Below are positions 34,558 through 46,319 of a DNA stretch of 64,000 nucleotides, piece by piece. The DNA is from Nepenthes gracilis (lineage: Eukaryota; Streptophyta; Magnoliopsida; Caryophyllales; Nepenthaceae), in NCBI GenBank assembly GCA_033239525.1, contig BSYO01000004.1:26946037-27010036 (forward strand), read 5' to 3'. The notes beneath the pieces were generated by a model. The model was not told the DNA's origin and did no database searches. It saw nothing but the letters and a program-made list of their open reading frames with translations. The position numbers were made by a program, and so were the translations under genes. Every line of letters begins with the position of its first letter. Positions within the stretch are counted from its first letter, which is position 1.

Positions 34558-36040
34558 GGTTCCAAACTGAGCACTCCCTCACAAGTTGTAAGCCGATGGT
34601 CAGGGCTTCATGCTCGGTGGCATTGGCAGTGGAAAATCACAGCGGACTGAATATATCCATTCTTCTCCCTCGGGAGAGACAAGCATCACTCCTCTGCTAT
34701 CCATGCTATTCTACCACCCCTTCTCTTTTCACATAGACTGTGGTGGCACTGGACCGCTCACTTTTCCAATATTTATTGGTTCATTTACTCGGGGAGAATG
34801 AAAGATCAAGGCCTGTGTCTTCCGGTTCCTCGTATCTCTGCGACATCTACATCATGACATTTTGGTAAAAGCCTTCAAGTTGGATGGCATTGTAGAATAC
34901 ACGAAATTTTATGTTAGATTGGCTCGGGAGTCCCTTAGCCTCAATGGTAAATTGACCAAATAGTCTCTTAGATGTTCATCTAAGCCAATCTCGTGCTGGC
35001 CTGATGACAATGGTGCTTCTCGGGTTTCTTGTTCAATGGGAACTAGGCCAAGAAACTGATGGAAAGCTCCCTAAAATAGTTGATGCTGTGTGGTTAGAGT
35101 TTGTAGAACCATGTGTAAGCATGTCCCATTAGAGCTATTGGGAAACATTGGCATAAGGTGTATGTTGAGCCTCTAGAAGGGCATCAGAGTGCCGAAATTG
35201 TCGAGACAGCCTTGGTCGGTGGCCAGAGATACCATTTTGAGGTTCTAACAGGGGCACCATTAAACTTCTTTGGCAAGGAACACTCTTAAGATGGCACCAG
35301 TGAAGATAGTTCATGCCTTGGTCTTGGCTTCATTGAACTTCCACCTCGGCAGATGATTCTAGCAAATGGGAGTTGAGGAAGGTCTGAAACTCGGCATGCT
35401 TGGAGGATATGTGTAGTGATTAGATGAATCGCAAATGGTGACGTTGGTTGAAGCTTTGCGTCAGGGTGGATTGCACCTCAAACTATTGTCGCAACTAAGG
35501 GTTGCATCACTTAAGCACTGTCTCCGGTCTTGTTGGTCAAATGCATGGGCCTCCATGTTGATCCAATCCACAGAGGGCTGATGTTGCGAGTAGCGTCTCT
35601 AAGGGGGTATGGCAGTTTGTGCCAGGTAGAAAGTGCCTTCAATTAAGATTGTGAAAAGTTCGCCTCTTTCAAGCAATCCCAAACTTATTGTGGAGCATCC
35701 AGATAGTACCATCCATTATACTAATTTGGGTGGCCACACTTTCTATGAATTTTTGCCACATTCAAGTTGGGTCGGGTCTTGTTGGCATGAGGAAGGGGGA
35801 CTCTAATCACTAATATGGGACAGTGGAGGAAGGAAACTACAGTCGTTTGTTCTCTATCAAACATATTTTCAGTGGACAAGAAAAGGAGAGGTTCAAACTC
35901 TCAAGAGTTTGACCAACCACTAGGTAGGGCTTCAGTTGACCATTCCCACAAAAGGTGCAAATCTTATACTTTTGAACGAAGTTCAATCCATAATGGTGAT
36001 GATCTGAGGAGGGAAGCTCAACCCGAATAATCTGTGCACT
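34558..36040 (-). pseudogene. Ty3/gypsy gag and RNase H relic
   Basis: On the minus strand, about 35155-35040 reads 'CFPIALMGHAYTWFYKL' then, after one stop, 'PHSINYFRELSISFLA', the conserved centre of the gypsy gag domain (Retrotrans_gag type). About 34710-34560 reads 'GVMLVSPEGEEWIY' and 'ATEHEALTIGL', matching the gypsy RNase H domain. The order gag then RNase H is correct for the minus strand, but protease and RT, which should lie between, are missing, so an internal deletion of at least 2 kb is implied. Many stops. No LTR was identified beside it. Confidence 0.75.
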
Positions 36041-37905
36041 AGTCCTTCATACTACAAATAGAAATGCGAAAGCGCCTGAGTTTTGTTTTCAGAAGAATTT
36101 TTTTAATTACTAAGTAAATAACCGTTTAAGTTGAGAAAATAAATATAGTGTTACTGTTATTTGAAAATAAATAGTAAGTTTGCTAATGGAGATATTGGAG
36201 GAGATGTCAAGCTATCGAAGGAGCTCATCGAAAAATAGAGGCTATGGGAAGCTTGGTTTCTCTTAGTTGTAAAACTAAGGTGAACTCGGTGAGTATCAAG
36301 AAGAAGGGTATTGAATCATTGTGGTGCGTATCAAGAGGTAGTTGTTCAGGCTAATAACTCCCTTGGACTTGAACTCGTATGGATTGGTGTTATTCAAATG
36401 GCCATCCCAACCATATTATGATTAATACTATATTCAAGATGCATATAATTCCAATATATTCAATCTTCTTTTTCTATATCTATTTAATACTTGCTTTTAT
36501 TTTACTTTTATTTGTATATTAAAGAAGATAAAAATCAAATTTATTATATCTATTACAAAAATTAACTTAATAAATTAGCCTATCGATTACTATTTAAAAT
36601 TATTCATGTATTCAATTGTTATCTAGATTAATATTTAAAAACACTCTGTATTATTATATTTGCATGTAAGTAACAAGATTGCTCCCATTGTGTACTTTTG
36701 TTACTCTTTATTAGTGGAGGAATTTTATGATTAAGCAATGATATTGTGTAAATGATTAATGGGCCCATATTTACAAAAATGGGGACAAAAAGAATTTGAA
36801 GGATGGATTGTGTTGGTATTTTACATTGGTTGGACATGTGCTTATGAGGAGCAAAGACCTAAGGTGGCCTTAGCCGTATTTTGCCTCGGCTAGAATTATA
36901 TTAAAACGTTTGATCCAATATCATATTAGATTGTATAAAGGTATATAAGTATTATAAATAGATACGATTAAAATTTATACCGATTAATTTTTTGGATTAG
37001 ATATGAAAGTTATCAATTTAGCGCAACCCGATTGAAATTATAAATTTTTTATGTAAATATATTTATATTTTTATCTCAAACAAATGTTAAACTGAAAAAA
37101 ATCATTTCAATATATTATACTTTTGTATAATTAATCACTTTTATGTAAATCTTTTTATTTGAATACATACTTAGATAATATTTTAAATTTAGACATTATG
37201 ATTTTTAAAATATTTTACATTTTAAGGTATTTATATGTCAATATGTATTTTAAATAGAAATAGTTAAAAATATAAACCATCGATGAATGGCTCATACCAG
37301 CCTGATTTAAATTATAAACTTACACAGTTATAGTTTTTAGTCCGAATTATTATATGTGGTTAGCCAGACTCAACTTCATTGTCACAAATTTTCACTTGTA
37401 TTTGACATAATTTTAGATTAAATTTAATTTTAATTAGACTCAACTTCATTGTCACAGATTTTCACTTGTATTTGACATAATTTTAGATTAAATTTAATTT
37501 TAATTATACCTATAATTAAAGATATCATGCTTAAGTTAATGTATTAAATCTTTGTGCAGTAGCATGGTTGGACCATACTTAGGCGCGCAAGTTGGATTAA
37601 GCCTAAGCTACAACAATTTCTCCATTATGTTCCATTATTTGGACTAAAAGCTTTGCATGTACCTATCTATCATCAAAGCTGTTCTTTTTATAACCCTTTT
37701 AAAAAACCTTTTATATTAGTAACATAACATAATAAAAATATTATCAATAAAAATGTTACCTAAAATAAATAAATGAATATTTACATAAAAATATTATGTA
37801 AATTATTTACAAAATTCAAATATCAATGTAAAAATGTAAATTTGGAGAAGTTTTATATTTACATAAAAAAATTAAATTTCTAAAAAATTCACCATGGACA
37901 GATAT
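36041..37905. other. AT-rich intergenic region
   Basis: No gene or transposon domain seen. The frame at 36628-36837 (minus) has no family signature. The only clear structure is the 70-bp tandem duplication at 37366-37505. Confidence 0.5.
37366..37505. repeat. 70-bp tandem duplication
   Basis: Two 70-bp units, 37366-37435 and 37436-37505, each starting AGACTCAACTTCATTGTCAC and differing at one visible base (CAAATT versus CAGATT). Near-identity suggests a recent event. Confidence 0.95.
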
Positions 37906-38939
37906 TGATGGGTATCATTACATTGGGCCGACCCAACATTTAAGCCCACAAACCAATGTAAGGGCCCAACAAGACGATGGCCCATGAGGCAACCCCAAAA
38001 AAGCTGTACCGTTAGGGGCGCCCACTTTGGCAAACTGGCCCAAACCCAGTCCACCGGCCCAGCCCAACGGCCCATGGCATTTCCCTGATTGCCTGCCAAT
38101 GGTGCACAATTTAGCAGGAATTCTTACCAAAATCGTCTCGATTTCGGTAAATATCTTGTAAGTATTTCTAGATTTACTTGCCTCCCGGAATGGCAAGCGA
38201 AAGCCAACAAAATCTTGCACAGAATCATTCCCCGCCCATAGAAGGAAACTATGACTCAACGAATCGTACCCTCGAAGGATACCATCATAAGGCGATCTTC
38301 ATGATCCTCTCGAAGAAGAGAACGATATCGGTGGGTAGCAGAACTTGTTTTAAACTGTACTTGTAATCATCGTGCCAGTTCAACTTACCCAACTATTACC
38401 AACTGCTAAAGATACCGATGACTCGACCGCCTCCATCAGTTATAAATACCCTCGAGACACACGGTCAAAAGGACACAAAAAAACATTACAAATAAGGCCC
38501 TCCTTCCAGTGCTGATAGGCCATCCTCGACGCAAATTGTCTAGTTACAAAAAAAATCCCTAAAGATAAGCCCACAACATATTGCCAAAAAGGCAGATAAT
38601 CTCTCCCCATCCAAAGACGTTACACGTTGAATGCCCATCCTCATTCAAGTTGCCATCTAGGCGTGCCCTCCACACAAGCCGCTGCAACTCAGGCACATCC
38701 TTCGTGTTAAACTCAACCCCCACTCTCGTGTATTATTTTTACATTTTCTCATCTTTTTACTTTTCATAAAAGATTATTGATTTGAGCGTTGAGGGATAAA
38801 TCGGAAAGTGAGTCCCACCATTTTTCTCTAACGTCTTGTCTTCAGTTATAGTGGGTAAGATCCAAGTTCGAAATTACCAATCTAAACCCGTTTCAGTTCG
38901 AATCAAAGAAGAAAATCAAGTAGACTTTTGAACTCAACA
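37906..38939 (+). mobile_element. Solo LTR of the TGATGGG gypsy-type family
   Basis: It starts TGATGGGTATCATTACATTGGGCC, nearly the same start as the LTR at 7164. A TATA box (TATAAATA) lies at 38441-38448 and a U5 phrase 'TTGATTTGAGCGTTGAG' near 38775 corresponds to 'CTGATTTAAGTGTCGG' of the 7164 copy. I place the end near CTCAACA at 38939 by analogy, but there is no CATCA end and the left flank GATAT is not repeated there. No coding domain follows. Confidence 0.6.
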
Positions 38940-39650
38940 GTAATCCATATTTTGTAAACGTATTGGATATAATATAATATTTTCTTACTGTATGTTTTGA
39001 CCTAATAAAATTTTAATATGAAAAATAGAATCAACTCGGTATCAATTTATCGTAACGTAAGTCCTGAGATGTTGATAATGCTTTGCTTAGGACCGTAGCA
39101 AGTTGGTTCGAGTTGATTTAGAAATACATGACCCGTTTGCTGTTTACCAAATCCTAAGATGGAGGAAGTTATTTACCGAAACCTCATTAAATGGCAATAC
39201 GATCCAACCCATTTGCCTTGTAATGGGAGGAAAAGATGAGTAAATGATGTCATGTGTATCAATGGTAAACGAGAGGAGTAAAGTGATTTTTTTATTTAAT
39301 AATTAATATTAAAAATCAAATAGATAAATAATAATAAAATATATTAAAAATTAAATAATTATTTAATTATTATTATTTATTAATTTAACCTTAATACCGA
39401 CTTTTAATTAAATATAAAGTTTCAGTACTAGGAGGACCACAGCGACTGTTCATAGGCATAGCAGTCCAAAGGAGGACAAAGAAGCCTTCGTATCTTTAAA
39501 AAATCAAGGTTATTTTTTTTTGTATATCTTAATTATTTATTTTTAAATAAATATTTATAATTTAATAATTAATTTTAATTAATTTTTTATTTTTTATAAA
39601 ATAATTAAAATTTAATTATTTATTTAAAAATAAATGATTTATAATAACGG
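38940..39650. other. AT-rich intergenic DNA upstream of the DUF547 gene
   Basis: No gene seen. It includes the MITE-like hairpin at 39518-39650. The GC-richer DNA from about 39665 to 39960 is probably the start of the DUF547 gene's 5' leader. Confidence 0.4.
39518..39650. mobile_element. MITE-like hairpin, copy 1
   Basis: An AT-rich inverted repeat: the left arm contains 'TTATTTATTTTTAAATAAATA' style sequence and the right arm its complement ending 'TTATTTAAAAATAAATGA'. A related hairpin with the same right arm, 'TATTTAAAAATAAATGAT', lies at 51765-51890. No coding capacity, as expected for a MITE. Confidence 0.5.
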
Positions 39651-40278
39651 GGAAATAGATTTCTTCTTCTAAAGAGGTAGAGGCGTGGGTCGCGTTTCTC
39701 AGCTGAGGAATGCCGCTACAGTGCGCCGAGTGCGTCTTGTCACAGCCATTGCCAACTAATTTACAATTCAGAAAGAGGAGCACCACCGGTCCCTCCCTCC
39801 AACACCGAAACATTCGTATCTCTCTCCTCCTCTCCATCCCTCCGCAGTTGCAGAAGAAAAAGAAGAAGCAACAGCCTCCGTCTACTCTCTGCTCCTTATC
39901 TCTCATCCAATCCAATGAAGCTTAGCTGAGAGTAGTGCCATTATCCACTATGCAACACTGTCACTGCGCATGGCTGTATTCACTGTCGCTCATTAATCGT
40001 TTCTTTCTTTTGGAGTTTCTTCTGCTTTTCTCGGATCCTCATATAAATTTACTTCTTTTTCTTATGGTTGCCTCTTGATTTCTATCTTTAATCTTTGTCC
40101 AGCCTATTTTCTATGGCAGTTATTTCTTGTTCTACTATTTGGATCGGTGATTGATTTTGTTCTTAACTTAGTCAATTTTTTTTTTTCAACTTTTTATCAT
40201 AATCGTTTGTTAATGCATATGGCATTGTTTTGCAGTTGAATCTTAAACTTTTCTTGGGAAAATCGGAGAATTTGAAAG

Positions 40279-43200
40279 ATGAATGCTAAAGCCAGTGCTA
40301 GACTGCATTCGATGAGAGCTCCGACGAAGCATAAGAAGGTGATCGATTGAAAATATTTGTTTTTCTTGATATTTTCTTTACTTTGACCCCAAAAGGAAAC
40401 TGATTTCAGAGGATGGTTTCGAGGAGAAATTGAGAACTCCAGAAAATCGGAATTGAAAAGAGAGAAATTGGAGTACTTTAGTTAAAGCATAATGTAATAT
40501 CATTTTCTGAAATAAATCCAAATGCTGAGTCTTTTGTATTTTTTTACTCTCTCTCCTGATTTTGTTTTCCTCTGCAATTCTTGAAAATTAGCTTTTATTT
40601 TCTCTTTTACCACCTTTATCTTTTCCTGGAATTCTCTCATCACAAGCTACCAAAAGCTAGCTAGTGGACTTTGATATTTATCCCAAGTGAGTTGTTTTTG
40701 TCTCGTTGAATTTTAGAATATATACTTTTCTTGGGAAGCTGACTGATAGTGTAGCCCCACTCCACTCGGTTTAATTTGCCTGTGTGCAACCTTGCATGCC
40801 TTTGCAGGCGAAGGTGAAAATGCAGAGTAAGATAATGGAAGCTTCTGATAAACTCACCACCTCAATTAAACGAGTCTCTAGTAGAGAGAGAAAATTGGCT
40901 CTGCAGAAAGATGTATGAATTGCAAATCATTGATGTCCTTTGGGGTCCAGTATTTCATCCCCCGTCGTACGTTAAAAATGTAAATGCTGTTGCAAAATTG
41001 TTTGATTTTTGCAGGTTGATAATCTGAAGAAGCAGCTTAGGCACGAAGAGAACGTTCGTAGAGCTCTGGAGCGGGCTTTAACTAGGCCTCTGGGGACTCT
41101 GCCTCGTCTGCCCCCCTACCTTCCTCCTTATGTTAGTATCTGTAAACAATATCATATATTGTTTCCATAAATTATTCTATTAATTGATCACTGTATTGGG
41201 TGAACAGTTGAGGATAAGACTTGGTAATAAGGATATTCAGTTGCGACTTCAATGTCAGTAATTCAAACCATATGAGTAACTTCTCTGTATTATAGGGTTA
41301 AGGTTATGTGCTTTTAACCCTCTCAGAGCTTGCAATATAAGAAGTTTTGTACACTGAACTACCCTTTTACTTAATAAATAATTGAATAGAATTGCAAACT
41401 TGTTATTTAGCAAATTGGCTTGAGGAAATTGACTGAGAAAAACTATTGGGATATGGATGGATGGATAGTTGAGAGACTTAAGAATTTTCAAATTTAATGA
41501 AAGTAGGTTTTGATGCTTAAACTTGATTTCTTGTAGACTCTGGAGCTTCTAGCTGAAGTGGCAGTTTTGGAAGAGGAGGTTGTTAGGCTTGAAGAGCAGG
41601 TTGTGCTTTTCAGACAAGGTTTATATCACGAAGCTGTCTGCCTTTCATCGTCTAAGAAGAATTCAAGTGAGTTATTTGACCCGTTTATTTGTCCAATGAC
41701 AAGTGCAAAAAGGGATGGACCCACAAATTTGGCTCAAGCGGAGGGCAAATTTCCCGTCTGCACATCAAATCCTCATGCTGGTAATACGTTAAAGCTTGAT
41801 TGACCTTCTTTTTTTTTCACAATTCTAGAAAAAAAGGAAATGGGTAATTGACGAGTGAAGGATTTTAATATCTTGATGTTTCTCTTTATTCTCAGAGGAT
41901 GGAAGAGGAAAAGAAAATCTATCTTGCACTACTAATTCTGCAAAGAATAAGCAGCGTTCAGTAATACTGCAACCAAAGCTAACTCCATTTCAGGGACCTT
42001 TTATTGAAAGTAAAGCAACCGAGAAGCGTTTAGATCCTCAGAAGTTACAGGTCTGTTTAAATTTACTTGTGCACCCTAGATTGAAGTTCCAGTGCCATGA
42101 TCATTTTGCTTTCTGAATTTTTAGCTGGAGTGCAGAGATGACAACCAGGAACATGCAGTAGTTAGAACTCCTATCCTCCAAGATGAAAGAAAATTAGGAG
42201 ATGACAGCCCAAACCTTATTTCAGAGAATGTGTTGAAGTGCTTAATGAGAATTTTCTTGAGAATGGTGAGATCCAAGAGCACAAGGGTAGTAGAGGGAAT
42301 GCCGGCCTTATCCACATTGTCCTCTTGCTCTAATCTAGGAACAGAGTTTCGAGATCCTTATGGTATTTGTTCAGAATTCGGAAAGAGGGATATAGGTCCG
42401 TATAAACATCTATGTTCAATTGATGCCAGATCTATCGATCCACACCGAACAAGAAGTTCTTTGTTTTTAGTTCGCAGGCTGAAGTAAGTTCCCTTACTTT
42501 GATAGATTTGGGATTCTATAATATGTTGTGGAAGTTATTGGTGGTATCACTTGCTTTATCTTTTTGCACTGTCAGAGTTCTACTTGGAAAACTAGCGACT
42601 GTCAAACTGCAAGGCCTCAGTCATCAGGAAAAGCTTGCCTTCTGGATTAATGTATATAATTCATGCATGATGAATGTATGAATCACCCATTTATCTATGA
42701 CTATACATGTTTACTGTAAATGCATTTCGATATAACAAGCTCTTTGTCCTGCTTTATTTTTTTCTATCTCGACTACATTTTTTACTGTATGTGATAGCAT
42801 AGTCTATAAATTTGCCCTTAATGTATTGAAAGCAAATTCTATCAATGTAACAGTGCAATTTTGCTTCAGGCGTTTGTTGAACATGGAATACCAGAGACAC
42901 CCGAGGCAGTCATAGCATTGATGCAGAAGGTAAAGACTTTGCAGCAACTTTCATCATTTTTTTTTTGTCATTGTTTCCGATTTCCCTTTAGGAACAATGT
43001 TGTAAACTTGTTTCTTCAATTGTTTAAGTTGGGAATTCTTACTGGTTCCTTATAATTTTCTTTTGTTGGGATAAGATGACAAAAAATATCATAGCATTCT
43101 GCGAGAGTATAGTCGTTGATTGTGTATTTGAATGCGCATATATAAGATTCAATAGAATTTCAACACCATTGTCCAGGCAACAGTAAATGTTGGGGGACAC

Positions 43201-44122
43201 CTGCTAAATGCCATAAAAATCGAACATTTCATTCTGAGGTTACCTTATCACTGTAAATTTGTAAGTTGCTCCTTTTCACATTATGTTTTACTAGCACTCT
43301 TCTGATTAAGGTGACAAATCTTCTTAGAAAATTCCCGGTACATTTTCTTCTTGGCAGACTTTCTCAAAATGTGCAAAAAACGATGAACCGACTGGACAAA
43401 GCGTCTTTGGGCTGGAGTTATCTGAGCCGTTGGTCACATTTGCACTCTCCTGTGGAAGCTGGTCCTCTCCTGCTGTAAGTTTCGAGTTGAAATTGTCATA
43501 ATCTGCAAAATTTGTTGCAAACTATACAAATCTTACAATAATGCTTTGAAATGAACTGTTTGCACCTTGATTTGTTTGATCATAATCGTTGGCATTTCAA
43601 ACAATTGTTTGTTCCTGCTGCGAAAATTGTAAAATGCTGAATAAAGTGGTTTCAAAATTTTCATCCAAATTTTTGCAGTTTGAGGCCCTACTTCAATCTT
43701 TAGATCTTTGGTCTCATTTTTAAAAAAAGAAAAAGGCTAACCCCATAGACTCTCAGATGATCCCTGTGGCTCAGAATTGGCTGGCACCATTTGCTAATCA
43801 CAGTAATCTGGTGTAGGTGAGAGTTTATACAGCATCACAAGTGGACAATGATCTTGAAGTGGCGAAAAGGGAGTATTTAAGCGCAGCAGTTGGTGTTTCG
43901 ACGACTAAGAAGAGATTAGCGATCCCTAAACTGCTGGATTGGTATTTACTCGACTTTGCAAAGGACTTTGAATCGTTGCTAGATTGGATCTGCCTTCAAC
44001 TGCCCATCGAACTTAGAAAACAAGCTATCAACTGCCTTGATGGAGGAAAACACGACTCTCTCTTGCACCACGTCGAGGTTGTGCCATACAAATTCAGCTT
44101 CCGGTATCTTCTCCATGCTTAA
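40279..44122 (+). CDS. MIP1 leucine-zipper / DUF547 protein
   Basis: Eleven exons give a 568-residue protein, all phases consistent: 40279-40338, 40808-40912, 41015-41131, 41537-41780, 41896-42050, 42125-42483, 42576-42675, 42870-42929, 43177-43260, 43358-43474, 43817-44122. Residues about 20-140 form a coiled coil ('[18 protein letters not shown]', then '[10 protein letters not shown]'), the hallmark of the ternary complex factor MIP1 leucine zipper. The middle is low-complexity and polar. Residues about 350-515 are DUF547 ('[20 protein letters not shown]', '[20 protein letters not shown]', '[14 protein letters not shown]'). MIP1 was described in Antirrhinum as a partner of MADS-box proteins; biochemical function of DUF547 is unknown to me. 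A 5'-UTR intron ending near 40235 (TTTTGCAG) is likely. AATAAA lies at 44274. Confidence 0.9.
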
Positions 44123-44273
44123 AATGGATGCCTCACCTAATAATTTTCTTTGGCTGCCTGCCTAATTTTCAATTACGGGTACGTTCACGGCTATACATAT
44201 GATAAGGAACATGCAAAATCCTCTTCCCCTCCCCCTTGGAAGTGTCTGAGAGGAATGTTTATCTGGCACATCT

Positions 44274-44279
44274 AATAAA
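44274..44279 (+). terminator. Candidate polyadenylation signal of the DUF547 gene
   Basis: AATAAA 152 bp after the stop codon, the first exact match. Confidence 0.5.
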
Positions 44280-46300
44280 GAGCTTACATGAAGAGGAGGT
44301 ATTTATTTGTGTGAATAATCTCAGCTCTTGCTACAATGCCCAGCTACTTGAAATGTACAACCTGATTTAACTAAAGAATTTGCCGACTATATCCGGAATG
44401 AAATTAGTTGAAATAATTTTTAGTTTCTTCATTGAGAAGAAGGTGTCGATCATGGTAACCAATTTGTTGAGTATTACTTAGAATAAGATTGAAATAAATA
44501 TTACATTATTTAGTTTATGTATAGAATTAAAGCTCATAAAAAAACTAAGATTTTGAGGTTTGATTTCTGATATTCTACGGTGGCGGTGGCGGATGATGCC
44601 AAATTGGCAGCTTCTGTGGTGGCGGATGGCAGCAAAAGTGAGATTATTTATTCACAAAATATCAGTAGTAATAGCTATTATATTTATGTACTATTAGTTC
44701 TATCCATTTGTCCGATACTAGTAATTTTTATAAAATAACATTTCTCGCCCCAAAAATCAAACCAAACAATGTAATAACTATTCGTTAAGAATAATTTATT
44801 AAGTTTTGTATCACTTTTTTTTTTTTTTTTAGATCCTATATCTAATAGATATATCATTGTTAGTTTACTTGATTTGACTATGAGAATTCATTTGAGCAAA
44901 CAAATGGAGTGATGTAGGAGATCAGCATTTGAAATGCACTCGTGTATTGGTGCACCTAATTGGTGCTCATGTGACATTTTCGGTGGTTTTCGGAGGTCAT
45001 GCATGGTTGATGCGTGCATAAGTGGTGCTTTAATTTTGGTATTCGAATAGCAGTGACAATATTTAAGCCCTGACTCATTTTAGGGCAAAATCCTAGAGTA
45101 TTTTCACACAAAAGGGTAACACAAGCAAGAAAGAGAAAAAAATAAGGAAGAAAGAATTTTGATATTTAATTGAGATCTGTTTTGAATTTTATCATTCACC
45201 TAGATTGTATATATTGTTCTAATATCGACTATCAAACATTACCATAAGACATGTTTGGATTTATTTCAACTATTTATCCACACGAGTTATTGTGAAAGAT
45301 TTTTAGATAAGATTATTTGCAACCAAACTTTAATTGTAGATTTTATTTAAAATTTATTTCATAATTTTGTCTTTAATTGAGAAAGATTTTTTATATTAAA
45401 ATTATTATATAATGTATATATACTTGATTGTATTTTTATTTCTCACATTTAATTAAAATATAATGACTGTTGATATTTGACAGAGAATTCAAAATTTTTC
45501 TCGACCGCGTCATTTGAATCCCAACACGATTCTAGTCTTCTTTGGTCCACCCTAACCAATAAAACGTTGATAATCTCTCCTATTTGTTAATCAATTGGTC
45601 TTTCATTAACTTCTACCATCAGAAACCAACAGTGAAGTACACTCCTTGGACCATGACCCTAAAAAACAGCCATTATTAATGCTGTTAGAACGACTTATTT
45701 ATGTCACACCACACTTTAAGGACCCTGTCACCCCATATGTTTAAGGCTTGTCCAACCCCCGCGGGGCCACTAAACCGATGTTGGTATGATATAATGAGAT
45801 GTTTGTTGATCATATTCACTTGTTTTCTCTTTGAAGGATTTAAGCAGCTGCAATCAATCTGTAGTCAGTAGGCAGATGGATGGAGCTGTCAGGGATCAAA
45901 TGAATTGGGAAAGTTGGTTGGAAGAATGCCTAGAAATCGAAACCTTCCTATTTCCCATTTTTAAGAAAAAAGACACCATCATGGCCGTCAATTAATACTC
46001 AATGCAAGATCAAATCTTTCCTGACCTTTGATCTATTTGACCTCAATCAGACATAGCACAATCAAACGAAGAACATTAGATAAGATAATTATATTATCTT
46101 GGTGCTTTCGTTTCTCTTTTGATAACAAATCCGAATTAATTATTATTAAAATAAATAAATTAAGTATAATATAAAAAAATTTATATAGCCAACCCGATTA
46201 TTATGCCAATGAAAAGGATACTCATTTGGACCAAATTATCTACGAAGCTGACTATCTTACAACACATTTAATTAGTAAAATAATTGTATCTATAGATAGT
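44280..46300. other. Intergenic region with an LTR remnant
   Basis: Apart from the LTR-like block at 44858-45483, no gene or domain is seen. The stretch 45530-46100 is of ordinary complexity without an open frame of note. Confidence 0.4.
44858..45483 (+). mobile_element. Copia-type LTR remnant
   Basis: It begins TGTTAGTTTACTTG and shows, in plus orientation, the layout of the solo LTR at 53824: 'GCACTCGTGTATTGG' U3 phrases, 'TTTAGGGCAAAATCC', then a U5 with 'TTGAGAAAGATTTTTTATAT'. The right end is unclear and no target duplication was found. Confidence 0.4.
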
Positions 46301-46319
46301 GTTGCGTAAATTTATGAAA

